Origin: Cololabis saira
Taxonomy: Eukaryota > Chordata > Actinopteri > Beloniformes > Belonidae
Assembly (NCBI RefSeq): GCF_033807715.1
Contig: NC_084596.1
Location: 35,984,879 to 36,048,878, forward strand
Length of the DNA: 64,000 nucleotides
Direction of reading: 5' to 3'
The notes under the pieces are model-generated. The model saw only the letters and a list, made by a program, of their open reading frames with translations. It searched no databases and was not told the DNA's origin. Each line of letters begins with the position of its first letter. Within the stretch, counting starts at the first letter, position 1. The translations under genes were made by a program, and so were the position numbers. Positions 50,644 to 63,213 of the stretch are shown here, in pieces.

Positions 50644-51698
50644 TAGGCAAGGCAAGTTTATTTATATAGCACAATTCAACACAAGGTAATTCAAAGTGCT
50701 TTACATCGAAATTAAAATCGGCAAGACATAATTAGACAGTAAATAACAAATACAATGAAATACAATTATGAGAAAAGAAGGTAAAATAATAAAAAGCACA
50801 AGTTGCTGATTTAAGAGTACGCTTAAATAACAAATAAATGAAATAAAATGATAAGAAAAGAGGTAAAATAATAAAAAGCACAAGTTGTTAAAAGTAAGGG
50901 CAGTAGAGTACAGCAGGTAAGTATTTAATTTAGGAGTACGCTTGAGTAAACAGTAATGTTTTTAGGCCTGATTTAAAGGAGCTGACAGTTGCAGCAGACC
51001 TCAGGTCTACAGGAAGTTTGTTCCACCGGTGAGGAGCAGAATAACTGAACGCTGCCTCACCTTGCTTGGTTCTGGTTCTTGGAACCACAACAAACCAGAT
51101 CCAGATGAACCTCAGGGGTCTGGGAGCTTCATAGGAACTAACAGATCAACCATGTATTTTGGTTCAAGACCATTCAGGTCTTTGTAGTCCAGCAGTAAGA
51201 TTTTAAACTCTATCCTTTGACTCACTGGAAGCCAGTGTACTGATTTAATGACCGGTGCAATTTGGTCCAGTTTCCTGGTGTTTGTAAGGACTCTGGCGGC
51301 AGCGTTCTGGATCAGCTGCAGCTGCCTGATAGATTTCTTGTTAAGGTAAAGATGCCATTGCAATAATCCAACCTACTGAAAATGAATGCATGAATACGTT
51401 TTTCCATATCTTGTTTAGACAGAATTCCCTTAATTCTAGCAATGTTTTTTAGGTGGTAATAGGCAGATTTAGTGATAAACTTTAGATGGCTGTTGAAGTT
51501 CAGGTCTGAGTCAATAATTACACCAAGATTTCTGGCTTGATTTGTAGCTGTCAATGACATGGAGCCAAGGTGAGCGCTGATCTTTTCCCTTTCATTTTTA
51601 GGGCCAAAAATGATCACCTCTGTCTTTTCTGCATTTAGCTGGAGACATTTCTGGCACATTCACTCATTGATTTGATGAATACAGTTAATCAATGAGAG
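50644..51698 (-). pseudogene. 5'-truncated L2-like LINE with RT C-terminus
   Basis: Minus-strand pieces in order: LINCIHQINE, a stop, MCQKCLQLNAEKTEVIIFGP, NLGVIIDSDLNFNSHL, FSRLDYCNGIF, then after a frameshift near 51340 LIQNAAARVLT and HWLPVSQRIEFKIL. These are the thumb and C-terminal motifs of L2-type reverse transcriptases. The 3' untranslated part ends with GCTATATAAATAAACTTGCC at 50644. A 33-bp direct duplication flanks it. It is inactive (truncated, one stop, one frameshift). Confidence 0.85.
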
Positions 51699-51731
51699 TA
51701 ACATGTTAATCTCAATGCTTTCCTTGCAAAG
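51699..51731. repeat. Right copy of a 33-bp duplication around the L2
   Basis: TAACATGTTAATCTCAATGC and TTTCCTTGCAAAG. It differs from the left copy at three of 33 positions. Confidence 0.8.
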
Positions 51732-52894
51732 GAGAGCCGATAGTTACAGCTGAGTTTTAACTATCATTTCAGCACCTGGTAAACGGAGGTTTAGCAGAAC
51801 CAGAGGGCACTGCAGAGTTAATTCAGCACCACGGACAGCGGCCCTGTGTAAATGTGATCCTCCACGCTCTGATGCTGAAAGACAAAGGCTCCTACTTACA
51901 TTTCCGGCTGTACTGACGATTAGAAAAAAGAGTGGAAAAAAACGAGGCAGGACTCAGCTGACAGAGTGCCATTTCTGTCAGGTCACTGACAAGTGTATTC
52001 AAGCTGAACCTCGACCTTTTAAAATCCTTCAAAGGAAAAACGCAAAGCTATAATGACTTTGAACAGACGTAACAATTTCTTGTGAACTTTCAGCGCGTAT
52101 ATAACTGATTGTATTAAAACAGTTTATTGAAGTTTCATTAGCCTTTTTTCTTTCTTTTTCAAAGACTCAATGTTCTATACAGTCTAATAATTCAGAAGCT
52201 GTCAAAAACAAAGTACTCCCGAGCCACCCCACCCATGCGTCACTATAGGAATTAAGAGGATAAGTGGTATCCAGTTGCTCCTGATCAAATGCTCTTGATT
52301 GACTAATCATCCCCTGATGTGAGCGCCTCTACAAAAGCAGAACATTACCTGGTTTGGAGAACTCATGTGTGAATGGATGGATGGATATTCTTGTCATTGA
52401 TGTTGTTTGTAATCACACAAATTGTACTTTTTTCTGTTGCCTATAGTTTCTGTGTGGGTGTAGATGGTTTTGCACCATGACTGAAAGCACATGCACAGCT
52501 AATAAGCTCTGTAGAAGACACACTCCTATGTTGATATGAAAGTAAATACAGCCACATAATGGATTGGAGGGATTACAAATAAGATAAAGACTGTCTTTCA
52601 GTGTGAAAGTAATGAATATTTACATGTCAGGGGCACATAGAAGTGAAAATAAGTCAGACTGGTTGGAGATCATTAAGAAAGTCTAGCCCTCACTTTCACA
52701 ACCAACATAAGAATAACACCACACAGTCTCAGACAATTCAGAGGTAATCTAGAACAATTTCAAAGAGCTAATAAAGATACAATGTGACAATGACAATTTA
52801 AGATGGTATATTGTCATCAGATGTGTTTTCGCATTGAAAGTACTGCATTCCATCAAACAATCTTTTTACCGAATTGCAGACTTTGACCAAACAT

Positions 52895-52906
<12 letters not shown>
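51732..52906. other. Spacer, nothing recognised
   Basis: No supported gene or repeat boundary. A short GAATGGATGGATGG near 52373 may be the tail of a decayed repeat. Confidence 0.35.
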
Positions 52907-52965
<59 letters not shown>

Positions 52966-52976
52966 CATACATACAT
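52907..52976. repeat. (AT)n and (ACAT)n microsatellite
   Basis: A short ACAC lead-in is followed by about 54 bases of AT and four ACAT units. Confidence 0.96.
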
Positions 52977-53817
52977 CTTGTGTTTAGTCTTTGACTGGCT
53001 TTGAACGGGTTGGTTTGTAGAAATAGCACAGTGGTAAAGTTAATTTCAGGTCGATATTCAAAATGCTCACTCTAGATTCAGTTATGCACTATTTTTTAAT
53101 AGCTTCCAAACGATTCGACCCAGTGACTCCAAAGTAAACCAAACTGTAGTATTTCATAAGAAAAATGAGACATGCCTCTTTATATTGCATTTTAGGGATT
53201 GTTCTATTTTATGTTATTTTGTATGTCTTTTTTTCGTTACAATGATCTTAAATGAATGTATGTCACATAGCCAGCCTGAAACCACCTTTATGTCGGTACA
53301 AGCAGCACACTGCTCTACAATAATAATACCTGTTCCGTGTTTTGACCACTCAGATTAAAAAGTTGTAATGAAAAAAAACAAAGCGCACTATGGGCATGTC
53401 ATAATATTTATGACTTAGAAGCAGGTAATCACCGGAGAGTGTGATATTTATTATGAGATAATGTTAGTGTATGAGTTTTCTTGTTGAAAGTGCTACTGTA
53501 ACTGTTTTTCAATGTGGTTTTGTAGAGGTATCCGCTCTCTTCTCTCAATGTAACTGTGTTCTGTCAAATCATCTTTACCTGGAGTTAGTTCTAAGCAGCT
53601 CACTCACTGTGTTCATACAGTGCCATGGAGGACAGATATCAGTGACACTCTTGCAATGTGGGAAGGGTTATAAGGTAATTCTCAAGAAATTTAGAGTTCA
53701 CCATCCCAAAGTGAGAAAGATTATCCACAAGAGGAAAACATTTAAGTCTATTTGCGATCTCCTTAGATTTAGAGCGCTTTTGAGGGCTTTGAGTGATGAG
53801 AAAAACGTGACATAAAT
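52977..53817. other. Spacer, nothing recognised
   Basis: The frame at 53471-53815 has no family pattern. Its end reads GATTTAGAGCGCTTTTGAGG then AAAACGTGACATAAATCTA and runs into ATT repeats, which resembles a SINE/LINE tail. Confidence 0.35.
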
Positions 53818-53820
53818 CTA

Positions 53821-53904
<84 letters not shown>
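53818..53904. repeat. (ATT)n microsatellite
   Basis: About 29 trinucleotide units follow a tail-like AACGTGACATAAATCTATA, as is common at the 3' end of tRNA-SINEs or L2 tails. Confidence 0.96.
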
Positions 53905-54009
53905 CATCACAGATATCCCAACAAATCTAGCCCAATGTGAGACAATGCAAAACTACATTTTGCACCATCTCACACTGGGGTACTGGGTGTTTTTTCTTTT
54001 TGTTCCCCT

Positions 54010-54089
54010 GTGTGTTAGTCATAATGTATAGTGCATTATGTAGTCTGGCAACAGACTACATAATGCACTATACATTATGACAAACACAC
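54010..54089. repeat. Near-perfect 38-bp hairpin with 4-nt loop
   Basis: Arms 54018-54047 and 54052-54081 pair over all 30 bases around the loop GCAA. With one mismatch (54017/54082) they extend to 54010 and 54089. The arm contains CATAATGTATAGTGCATTAT. No target duplication or longer element was seen, so it could be a MITE, a recent inverted duplication or the stem of an RNA. Confidence 0.93.
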
Positions 54090-55700
54090 TGGTCAACGGT
54101 AAAGCATGGTAGCAGAGTGGAACTGGTTCAGGTTTATTCTGCAGTCACAATTGGCAGTGAAGTCACACTCTACCCATAACCTGCTCATACAAAGTATCAG
54201 ATGTTAGAGATGCAAACACGAAAAAGTGTGGTTGGTTGTTTCAGCATAAGTGATAGATCCAAACTACCCAAGTCTTTAACTTTAGAGTTTCCAGTCCAAT
54301 CTTACACAGACAAAAAAGGCAAAATAAAAAAGGTGATTATAAGGACAGAGTAAAGAACACGAGTCGCCAGCCGATCTATCCTAGCAAACATGTCTTACCA
54401 AACTCAGTTATGCTCCCTGAGAGGCAACATCGCTGAGTTTGTTAATGGAATTTAGTGGCCTTGAAGATAATGTAAGTGTATAGGATGGCCTCAGTTTAGA
54501 AATGCAGCCATAATTCAAAATTCAACCTTCTAGTTGAGAACGATACTTCATTGTCTTATATGCACAAAGAATAACATTATCATCTGAATAGAACAGCTGT
54601 CTGAGGGAAATATATATTTTAAAAATATAGTCTACATTGTTCTTGCTATTCTGTCTGACCCTGTTACTTGTCAGACTTTTTCTCTGTCTTCAAACTGTGG
54701 ATGTGCTGATTACAGTGTCCTGCAGGTAGCATTGTGCAGGGAGCATAAAATGGTTGCAAAATGCTTTTATCATTGTAAGAGGATTACATGTTGCACATGA
54801 ATAACAAAGTGAAATTGACAAACAAATGTGTTGAAAGCACCTCCAGGTCCCAACACTGTATCACTTCATCACTGTAACACACTCACACATGATACATAGC
54901 ACAGTTACAGTAGTGTACAATCTGTCTTGTTAAAGTATCTTTGTGCTGATCCATTAGTTGCATGCACTTCTTACATGAGTGCATATTTAGAATACATTTA
55001 AAAGAAAGTAAATGAAGAATGTAAAAACTACATAGCCTACTTTATTTAGCAATCTAAGCTGTCCATTACTTTTACCCAGCTATTATCAGGGATGCCATGG
55101 ATAAGAAACAATTGGTGTACTGTAGCTAAAAGGCAGATAGATAAACTGAAAATGTTTTGAAACAACTATTCAACTACTGAATATTAAATTCTACAGAGCA
55201 TAACGCTAATGCAAGCAGGTCATGTAAGCTCAATACATATTACATGCGTCATACATTACCAGATCCAAAGCCAGCCCACATCAGCTGATCAATCGGCAGC
55301 TTCTCTTTACAGAACTAGGATACACACAATATTCAAACGGCTATAAAAAGATAAAATCTGCACACAAAGTTATCAACCTCACACACAAGCTCAGGTTCAG
55401 ACATGGACATCCCATGAGTTTTAGGGTAACAGAGATTAGAAAAAGGATCACGGAAAAATAAAAGTTCCTCAAAGAGATTTTGGATGGGATTTGCAAATAT
55501 CTCCTCCTACGCTGCATGATATCACTCAATGACTAAAGGAGTCTGCACAGTGCAAGTCTAAAATAGGAATCTTTAATCTCTGATCACCCACAATCTTACC
55601 TGTGGATGAATGATGGTTTTCCCTGTATCAAAAACCATCATTCATCAATAACTGATATAATTCAGTTCAAAAATACTTTAAAAACCCCTGAAGAGAAATT
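54090..55700. other. Spacer, nothing recognised
   Basis: No gene or repeat termini supported. ATGAATGATGGTTTTCC...AAAACCATCATTCAT at about 55609-55645 is a short inverted repeat. Confidence 0.35.
55609..55645. repeat. Short inverted repeat ATGATGGTTTT
   Basis: GATGAATGATGGTTTT and AAAACCATCATTCATC pair across CCCTGTATC. It is a 16-bp arm, possibly by chance or from a small foldback. Confidence 0.7.
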
Positions 55701-55719
55701 AATCATTGCAGTAGTTTTA

Positions 55720-56400
55720 ATGATTTCAATCTCCACAGAGATTTATTGTAGAGGTTTATAGCCGTATGCAGGAAGGATCTCCTGTAGCGGTTTGTGTTGC
55801 AGTCTGCTCTTGAAGCAGGTGTATGATGACATCTTAAACTCCTGCCCCACAACAATATGCACACTGCAGAGGGTCCTGAAGGGTGGCTGTTTGCTTATTC
55901 AGGTGGGCCAATAAAAATCCCACCAAGACTTTTATGATGTGCAATGTTAGGACTACAGGGCTGTAGTCATTAGGAGAAGATGGATGGGATCTGTTCAGTA
56001 CTGGAACAAGGCAGGATCTCTTCCACAGCACCGAAACCTTCTCCCGGCTCAGGCTGAGGGTGAAGAGATGTCAAACAATCCTACATAACTGGTCCACACA
56101 AAGTCTCAGGACACTAGTGCTGACGCCATCTGGACCTGCAGCCTTGTCCCAGCTCAGCATCTCTAGTCGTTTCTTCACCTGACCGTGAAAGATGGTGAGA
56201 GGTGTGAGGTGAGAGGAGGGGGGGCTCCTCCTGATGTAGCAGCTTGTAAGCTTGGATGGACCATGACACAATCAGTATTCCGGATTATTTTATTCAATTG
56301 AAAGAAAGAGATGGGTGCCCTTTGGTCTGGGTCAAGGATGGCAAGTGAACTCTCCAAGCATCTGTTGGTATGGGGTTGTATTAGTGCCTTTGGCAAAGAT
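55720..56400 (-). pseudogene. Decayed LINE reverse transcriptase, jockey/Rex-like
   Basis: Minus-strand pieces include VKKRLEMLSWDKAAGPDGVS followed by VLRLCVDQL, the N-terminal RT block shared by CR1, Rex1 and jockey-type elements. Next come a CLVPVLN...NDYSPVVLTLHIIKV block (RT motif with NDYRPVALT) and TLQDPLQCAY. Further on, LLQEILPAYGYKPLQ resembles the C-terminal end. Stops and shifts are frequent. Confidence 0.65.
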
Positions 56401-58615
56401 TTAGTTCATGAAAATCTGTGAGGACATGAAGCGTGAGGAAAATCTACCACTGTCATGAGACGCACAAGGTCAGCCATCTTCCAAAGATGAATCGTATTAT
56501 TAAGGTTGACTCATATTTCATTTGAATCATCATCCATTTTGATGATGTCCTGGCAATAGTCAAACAGGACCCGTAAAGATCAATTAAAGATTGCTTGGCA
56601 GTGTGTCCTCAGTGAATCATTACCTTTGTGTATATTTTAATTGGTCATTTTCATTTTTTCTTTTAATCATTCTTCAAATCACATCTAAAAGGGATCTTGT
56701 TGGCTACCATCATCGTGACAGTTTTGGTGGGGATTCAATCCACTTTAATTGTATAATAATATAGTTAAAGACGTTCTTGGTGTGAGCAGATACACAATGG
56801 AGTGTTTTTTTGTCTGTTTTTTTGCTACTACTTCCAAGCTACTCATGTCATGTTGTTCTAGATCGTCATGGTGTGGCCTTGCTTGGAATCACAGATATTG
56901 CATGTAGCATATGTCCCTCTCTGCTCAAGTGTCCCATTTGATGATGACTTGATCACAAACTGATCACACACCACAGAGTTTAAAACCACACTGACCCACA
57001 TTTGGCTAAGCTTGATTAACGGCTGTCTGTTTCTGAGCATTTGCCCACACAGGCGAGTAAATGAATACTGACACATAGCTGCATATGAGGAAGTGACCAT
57101 TCCTGAGCCTGTACGTTAGTTTGTGTTTCACTGTATCTCTGTGAGGTGCTGAGCTCATTGCAGTGTGATTTGAGCTCAGTTTTTAATGATCTCCTACCCC
57201 CTCTGGACCACAATAACCCTAGTTTGAACCAAATCACAATAATTAATTCGAAGCTGAAAAGTGTGCAAGTGTCCAGGGTTTCTTTCACCATCTTTGCTAA
57301 AAAACCACCAGCTCTTAACTATCCTTGTTTTAGCTCACAGCAAAAGCAGCAAATTTGAAATCAAAATGCATGAGAAACTTGTAGTCATCCAAATATTGTG
57401 TTTCTGCATCAAGCTTTGTGAACAAATTGCATTTCCCAGCCCTAAAAAGCAAAAGCACATGATTAAGCAGTCCCAAAGTGAGACATTGAAGTTTTTAATG
57501 CCATAGTTGGCAATGTGAAGCTTTGCAGAAAAATCCCTCCTATACACACTCTCCCCACTGCCCAACTACTGAAGTACACTTGAACAGGTCCCCGTTCCAT
57601 TAGTGCTGCTCTTAGGAAAACTGTAAAAAAACAGAGTGTGTGGATTGTTTCCAGGTGTGTATGTGTGGGTTAGTTTTTGACCTAACTGAGGACATTTTTG
57701 GGAGGTGAGGAAAATTCGGCCCACCCTCATCCATATCATTTCCTGAGATACAGGCTAGATAGATGGAATCCACTGTTTTTTGTTTAAGGTCCACACTTGT
57801 GGTTTAAAGTATTTTTAATCCAGGATTTTCACACATTTTTGTTCTTTGACTGCACAGAGAGAATCATGGGCCAGGTTTTATTTACCTAACTTTAAGTCTT
57901 CTTTAATCGTTAAGTACCATAGGGTTAAAAACATCAAAATTGGCCGTGCAATATCTTATTTGGATGTCTACACTAGAGACTCTAAGGCTTAGTGGAGAAA
58001 TCACCTCTTTACTCCAGAATCCTCTTCAAAATGTCAAATGGCAATAGACAAATAAGCGTTATATGTAACACCCCTCTTCTTGGGGAAGACCTCATTCACA
58101 CCTCATTCTGGTTGACAACACATCTTGTAAAACTATACATTGAGTTGAAAACAGAAGCTGCATCATGCCAAAAAGCTACTGCATAGCATTTGCTAATGAA
58201 ATCATTTAAAACCATATAAATCCTATTTTGAGATTTTGTTCACTTATTTAAAGAGGAAAGGACGGTAAAAGGACAGACTTGTGGCTTCAGGCGATCTACA
58301 GAGAGGGAGAAAATGGAAAATCGTTGAACCTGGTCAGCTGTTTTATTTTATCACAATTAAGTCAAAAAAGTAATCAGTTCTTATATTGAGACTTATAGTA
58401 GTCCAATGTGGTATTTACTTGAAAGGACACAATCTTAAATACAACACATGGCCCTGGAGATTTTGTATGGAAATTACAGATGTTGGAATATGACACCTCT
58501 GGCCAGCGGGCGGCAGGATTAGTCCACCTTGATGGACACAGAGTATCCATCACAACAAATTAAAATTTCACTAAATAACGCTTACTAGCATTTGTTTGCC
58601 TGACAAGATTTATGA
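56401..58615. other. Spacer, nothing recognised
   Basis: No gene is supported; short frames at 56858-57565 have no domain pattern and no splice context. Confidence 0.35.
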
Positions 58616-58737
58616 TTCAATTCAATTTTCAATTCAATTTTATTTATATAGCGTCTAATACAACAAAAGTTGTCTCTAGACGCTTTCCAGAGACCCAGAA
58701 CATGACCCCCGAGCAATTATTACATAAACAATGATGG
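58616..58737 (-). mobile_element. LINE 3' tail fragment (same family as 8810)
   Basis: TTCAATTTTATTTATATAGC and GTCTAATACAACAAAAGTTG, then GACGCTTTCCAGAGACCCAG, repeat the block at 8830-8930 closely. The fragment stops after ATTACATAAACAATG. Orientation is minus. Confidence 0.75.
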
Positions 58738-60736
58738 GAAACCACAGGGACTTCATGTTAGCAATTACGCGAAGGCTGTACTTAGCTCCATTGAAATTCA
58801 ATGGGTTTCGTTGATCCAAAAAGGGGCGGGGACATTAGGGAACAGGATGATCCAGGTGTGTTAATCTCTATAGAGGATGTAGAGTTTTATGTTTTTACCC
58901 CAAATTGCATTTTGGAAAGGCCTTCCCATGTTGAACGAACAACCTTACCATTGCAACGGTTACTCGATAGCAAGAGCAGCTTCTTATTTGTTTGATTTTT
59001 GCAATCCAGAGATGTTTCTTTGGAAGAAATGTCAAATAATAAGATAAAATGAGAGGGACTCTACTAGGAGAAGCTGAATATTAGTGTCAAACAGAGGTAT
59101 TTTGAGAAACTGCTCAGGATCAATAACATCGATCCATACAAAGTGTCTGTAGAAGTGTCATCCCGGCACCGATTGTAAAGTGTCATCATTCCCTATTCTA
59201 CTTTATGAAACAACCCCTGGGAGTTAATTCAGGCAGACAATCTTCACAGTGTGCTTACAGTCACCCCTCTGCATTGTTCCTTCCAATTACTTCATGTCAT
59301 TCTTAGACCTATATAAGGGCTAAGAGGTACTTGTCTCTCCAATACTTTTGGATGTCTCACCTGCCAAGCTCACTATTGCTCCCAGAATGAAAATCCCACC
59401 TCATCCACCTGTAGGCTCCAATTCGGTGGATGGGGAAGTTAAGGTCATCAGCTCCTATATCTCTATTTAAACCTAACAAATTATGCTTGAAAAGTGCATA
59501 GAGACCAAACCTCATATGTTTTCTGATTAATAAAGTGTTCAGCATTTTCATTCCGTGAGTCTGATTGAATTTATTTAAAAAAAAAAATGCAAGTGAAATG
59601 AGAATTTCTGGCTCCATCTTATCAAAACTTGGTTCAGACTTAAGTTTACTCGGGAGTATACATTTGGAAATGAAAACTGTAAGGTAAAGTGATATGAGGC
59701 TGAGGACATTAATTTTTGATAAAGTGCAGCTTCCTGAATAACTTACCAACTATAATTCCCTGATCGTTTGAAAAGCTTGACTGAACTGCAGCAAGTATTT
59801 GTCATTTGTTACATGTTTAAACAACTTCAGATACCCCTTGAAAAAGAAAAAATAACCCAGTGACAAACAAGCACGTACAACCATGGACATGATAGAGAGT
59901 AGATGCAGCATCGACTGCTGCTGCCTAAAGGAGCTGATGAACCGCGTGTCCACCTTGGACCGGTCGTCAGCTCCGTTCATTCACCTGTTGAAAAGGAATG
60001 AAAATGACCTCAACTCCCCAGACTCTCAATCGATTTTTACAGGGGGTTTTCTTTATTGCAAAAGTCAGACATATTTCAAATATGTTCATTGTGTCCTGTT
60101 GTTAAACTTGTTTGTTCTTTTGTTCAGACATTCTAACTGAGTGAGACGCTTCTGACGAAGGTCAAGGTAACAACATCTCTTTTCTACCGTATGTCTGATC
60201 AATCAATCTGTGTTTGTATAACAGTTTTAAAACCAAGATGTTTTGCAGTTAAAATTAAATAAAAACATGGAATACAAAAATAATCATAAAACACATAGAC
60301 TTAATTAAAACATTCCAGTAAAAAATGAAAAAGAATTACAAATATAAAATCAATCAATAAATTACAAAAAAAATGTTATTATGAGCCAAATGTCAATCTG
60401 AATAGATGCGTCTTTAGTTTGGACTTGATGCCAGTGCACTTGACTTAATTAAGAAAGAAGAAATAATATCTGATTATATTTATACAATCTCTATTTATTC
60501 CAAATCCTCTGTCTTGAAGTGTTTGCCATGTATCACAGAGGATTTACTGCTGGTAAATCCCTCTCTTCACACAGCAACTTCCCACTTTGTAACTCATTTT
60601 TGGGAAACCTTCACAATGAAAAGACACTGGGGATGTGGGAGAGTCTACACACATTTTTACAAAGGAGGTCAAGTTTATTTTTTCCCCTCAAATTTTAGAA
60701 AGTTTTAGAAGTTTTCTTTGATCTAAGGTTCATCGG
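58738..60736. other. Spacer with one unassigned coding-like frame
   Basis: The frame at 59883-60137 begins MDMIESRCSIDCCCLKELMN then RVSTLDRSSAPFIHLLK. Codon use over the first 40 codons looks protein-like, but no splice donor, family or partner exon was recognised. A minus-strand frame at 59357-59749 also lacks a family. Confidence 0.3.
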
Positions 60737-60742
60737 GACATT

Positions 60743-61441
60743 TATGGAGGACCAAAACGGACATAATTAAAAATTAAAGCAGAAAAATATATATTTTGTT
60801 TTTCATCTTCCTTACACATGCATTCCTTGTTTTTACATTCCCTCCTCTCCTCTTTTTACTTTTCCTTATGCATTTCTGCCTCATTATGCAAACGAGGAGG
60901 ACTGCCCTTTGTGCCCTATCCTGCTCCTTCCCGTTTATTGACCAATAGTAGGGAAGCTGCCCCAACAAGGGAAGCCCTTCTATTCAATTCAATTCAATTC
61001 AATTTTATTTGTATAGCGTCTAATACAACAGATGTTGTCTCTAAACGCTTTCCAGATACCCAGAACATGAACATAAACCCCCGAGCAATTATTACATAAA
61101 CAATGGCAGGTAAAAACTCCCCTAGTGGGAGAAAAGCCTTAAGCCAAACAGTGGAAAGGAAAACCCCTCCTTTAGGAGGGAAGAAACCTGGACCAGGACC
61201 TGGATCATAAGGGGGGACCCTCCTGCCGAAGGCCAGACCGGGGTTCGGGGATGTCAGCAGCACACAGCAGACATGTGGAAGCAGCTTCTCATTTGCATAA
61301 TGAGGCAGAAATGCATAAGGGAAATTAAAATGACGAGACGAGGGAATGTAAAAACAAGGAAAGCATGTATAAGGAAAAGGAAAAACAAAATATACGTATT
61401 TCTGCTTTTATTTTTAATTATTTCAGTTTTGGTCCTCCATT
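60743..61441. mobile_element. Foldback element with about 160-bp arms, split by a LINE tail
   Basis: The left arm starts TATGGAGGACCAAAACGGAC; the right arm in reverse starts AATGGAGGACCAAAACTGAA. Both continue in parallel through AATTAAAAAT, CATGCTTTCCTTG-type text, TTTACATTCCCTC and ATGCATTTCTGCCTCATTATG. Arms run about 60743-60900 and 61285-61441. GACATT flanks both sides (60737 and 61442). A LINE 3' tail interrupts the centre. No transposase is present; the superfamily is unassigned. Confidence 0.8.
60983..61284 (-). mobile_element. LINE 3' tail fragment inside the foldback element
   Basis: ATTCAATTCAATTCAATTCA, TTTTATTTGTATAGCGTC and TAATACAACAGATGTTGTCT repeat the 8810 fragment, continuing through TTAAGCCAAACAGTGG and GGGGGGACCCTCCTGCCG. 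It ends within AGCAGACATGTGGAAGCAGC. It is inserted between the two arms of the foldback. Confidence 0.8.
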
Positions 61442-63057
61442 GACATTATCCTACGAGAAGTATATTTATTCTGAACCAACACAAACATATTATTATCATA
61501 TAAAAGTAAATGGAGATGGTATGAAACACGATAAGTATTTTGCTTTCGTTAGAAATGGACACAATAGTTTTGTCTGTTTAACCAAATACTCTGATCAAAC
61601 AGTTTTATACCAGTCACACTGGGCTTATTTTTACAACAACATTCACATTGTCAGCTGTAATCGCCATCTGTGTTATAGAATGTATGATTTATGAAGTTTC
61701 ATAGATTTACTTTCATGATATAACTTTCATAGCTAGCGCTAAACGTGAGTGAGTCTGACTAGCTAGGCATGATTTTTCTGGTGGACAGATTATTACAGGG
61801 CAGGAACTACTTTAACTACTAAATACAACTAATTATATTATAATATACAGTCTTACTTGTGAGAAGTAATTCCCGGTTTTCCGGCTTTCGATGGTCCGCT
61901 GATCAGAACAAGAAAACACTGCAGTGTAGGTTGGCTGAGTTGTGACCGATCCAAGATGGCGGCGGCTTTTTCTCGTGCTCCAGTCAATACAGCGTCTACT
62001 CTTTATTATGTCCGTGTGTAACAACCTTTTAAAAAGCTGAGCTGCAGTGCAAAGAACAAAAACAGCAGATTAAATGCCGACCGTAAGAAAATATTTTGTT
62101 TTTAAAAGAATATGTTTTTATTATTAATTTATTTCGAAGAGGTTATCAGCTAACTTTTTAAACTACAATTAGTCCAAAAGACTAGCAAAGACCATGTTCA
62201 CTTCTATAACAATGTCCAAGACAAAGTTCACCAGTAACTGTAAGAGATAATGTGTTATATGTCCGACCGTATAGGAAAATAACTCCTGACAGGACAAATA
62301 GGACTGCTAGTTTCCCCACCGTACTTAATACAGTCTATGTTAGCTGTGTGCTAGCTATACTAACAAGTCTCCTGCTTTCAGCTAGATCACAGCAAAACCA
62401 GCAGACCTTCTCAGAGTTGGCTGCTTTGCAAGTTAAAGCTGCTTACATACTAAATAATAACTTTTCACACCCAATTTGCCAATTACAGAGCTTGCCAAAA
62501 TTCGGAGACAAATCAGTGAGTGGTCAGCAGTTGCCAGTTGGCATTCAATTGTTGTAATGACTATCTCAGAGACAAAATGATCTCCAATGTATCACAGAGT
62601 CATTGGTCAACGCTGACAGGTACCGAACTTGCCAAATATCTAAAGCAGTCTGGTGACTCCCCTATCATGCTGCAGCCAAGGAGAAGGCAAGGCATTGGGT
62701 GAGGTCACCGTGGGGAAGGGAAAAATGAAGAGAAACTTACAGAATCATGTGGGAAACATTGAATGAGACACAATGTACCATAATAGTCTGAGTCTTCCTG
62801 TGCAAGGTCTAAACACATAACCATGCACACAGTCTCCTGGACCACTTTCATATAATCACCTCTTGTTCTGTGTGGTTAAGCCTCTTTTCTCTGTATGTGT
62901 TTTGCTATCAAAATGTATTTCGGAGGCCATTTGGGGGACCAAGTCTCCGTTAAATCATGTAGTCTGTGACACCTCCCACCCATCAGTCAAATAGTGAGAA
63001 CAAGGACTTCAAGACCCCCACTTATGAAACAGTAGGTGCTGTCGTCTGAATCAGTCT
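61442..63057. other. Spacer with a CpG-containing YY1-like site
   Basis: No gene is supported. Near 61950 CCAAGATGGCGGCGGC matches the YY1 consensus and sits in a small GC-richer patch (61870-62000), which could be a promoter or part of a repeat. The frame at 62252-62557 has no family pattern. Confidence 0.35.
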
Positions 63058-63213
63058 TACAACCCTGGTCTTCAGGGCTCACTGTCCTGCATGTTTTCAG
63101 CTTGTCATCAAGGTCTGCACAAGTCTGTCAATGGCTCACTAATTTGAGCCAGGTGTGTTGGAGCAGAGCAACTTCTAACAACACGCAGGACAATGTGCCC
63201 TGAGGACCAGGTT
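63058..63213. mobile_element. Small MITE with inverted ends
   Basis: AACCCTGGTCTTCAGGGC then TCACTGTCCTGCATGTT on the left mirrors the right end, which reads AAACCTGGTCCTCAGGGC then ACATTGTCCTGCGTGTT in reverse. The inner CAGGTGTGTTGGAGCAGAG is typical of an abundant fish hAT MITE. The outermost terminus appears lost. Length is about 155 bp. Confidence 0.7.

Noticed and set aside
59357..59749. 130-residue minus-strand frame
   Set aside because: No domain, splice or family pattern; codon use is AT-driven and it crosses an A-run.
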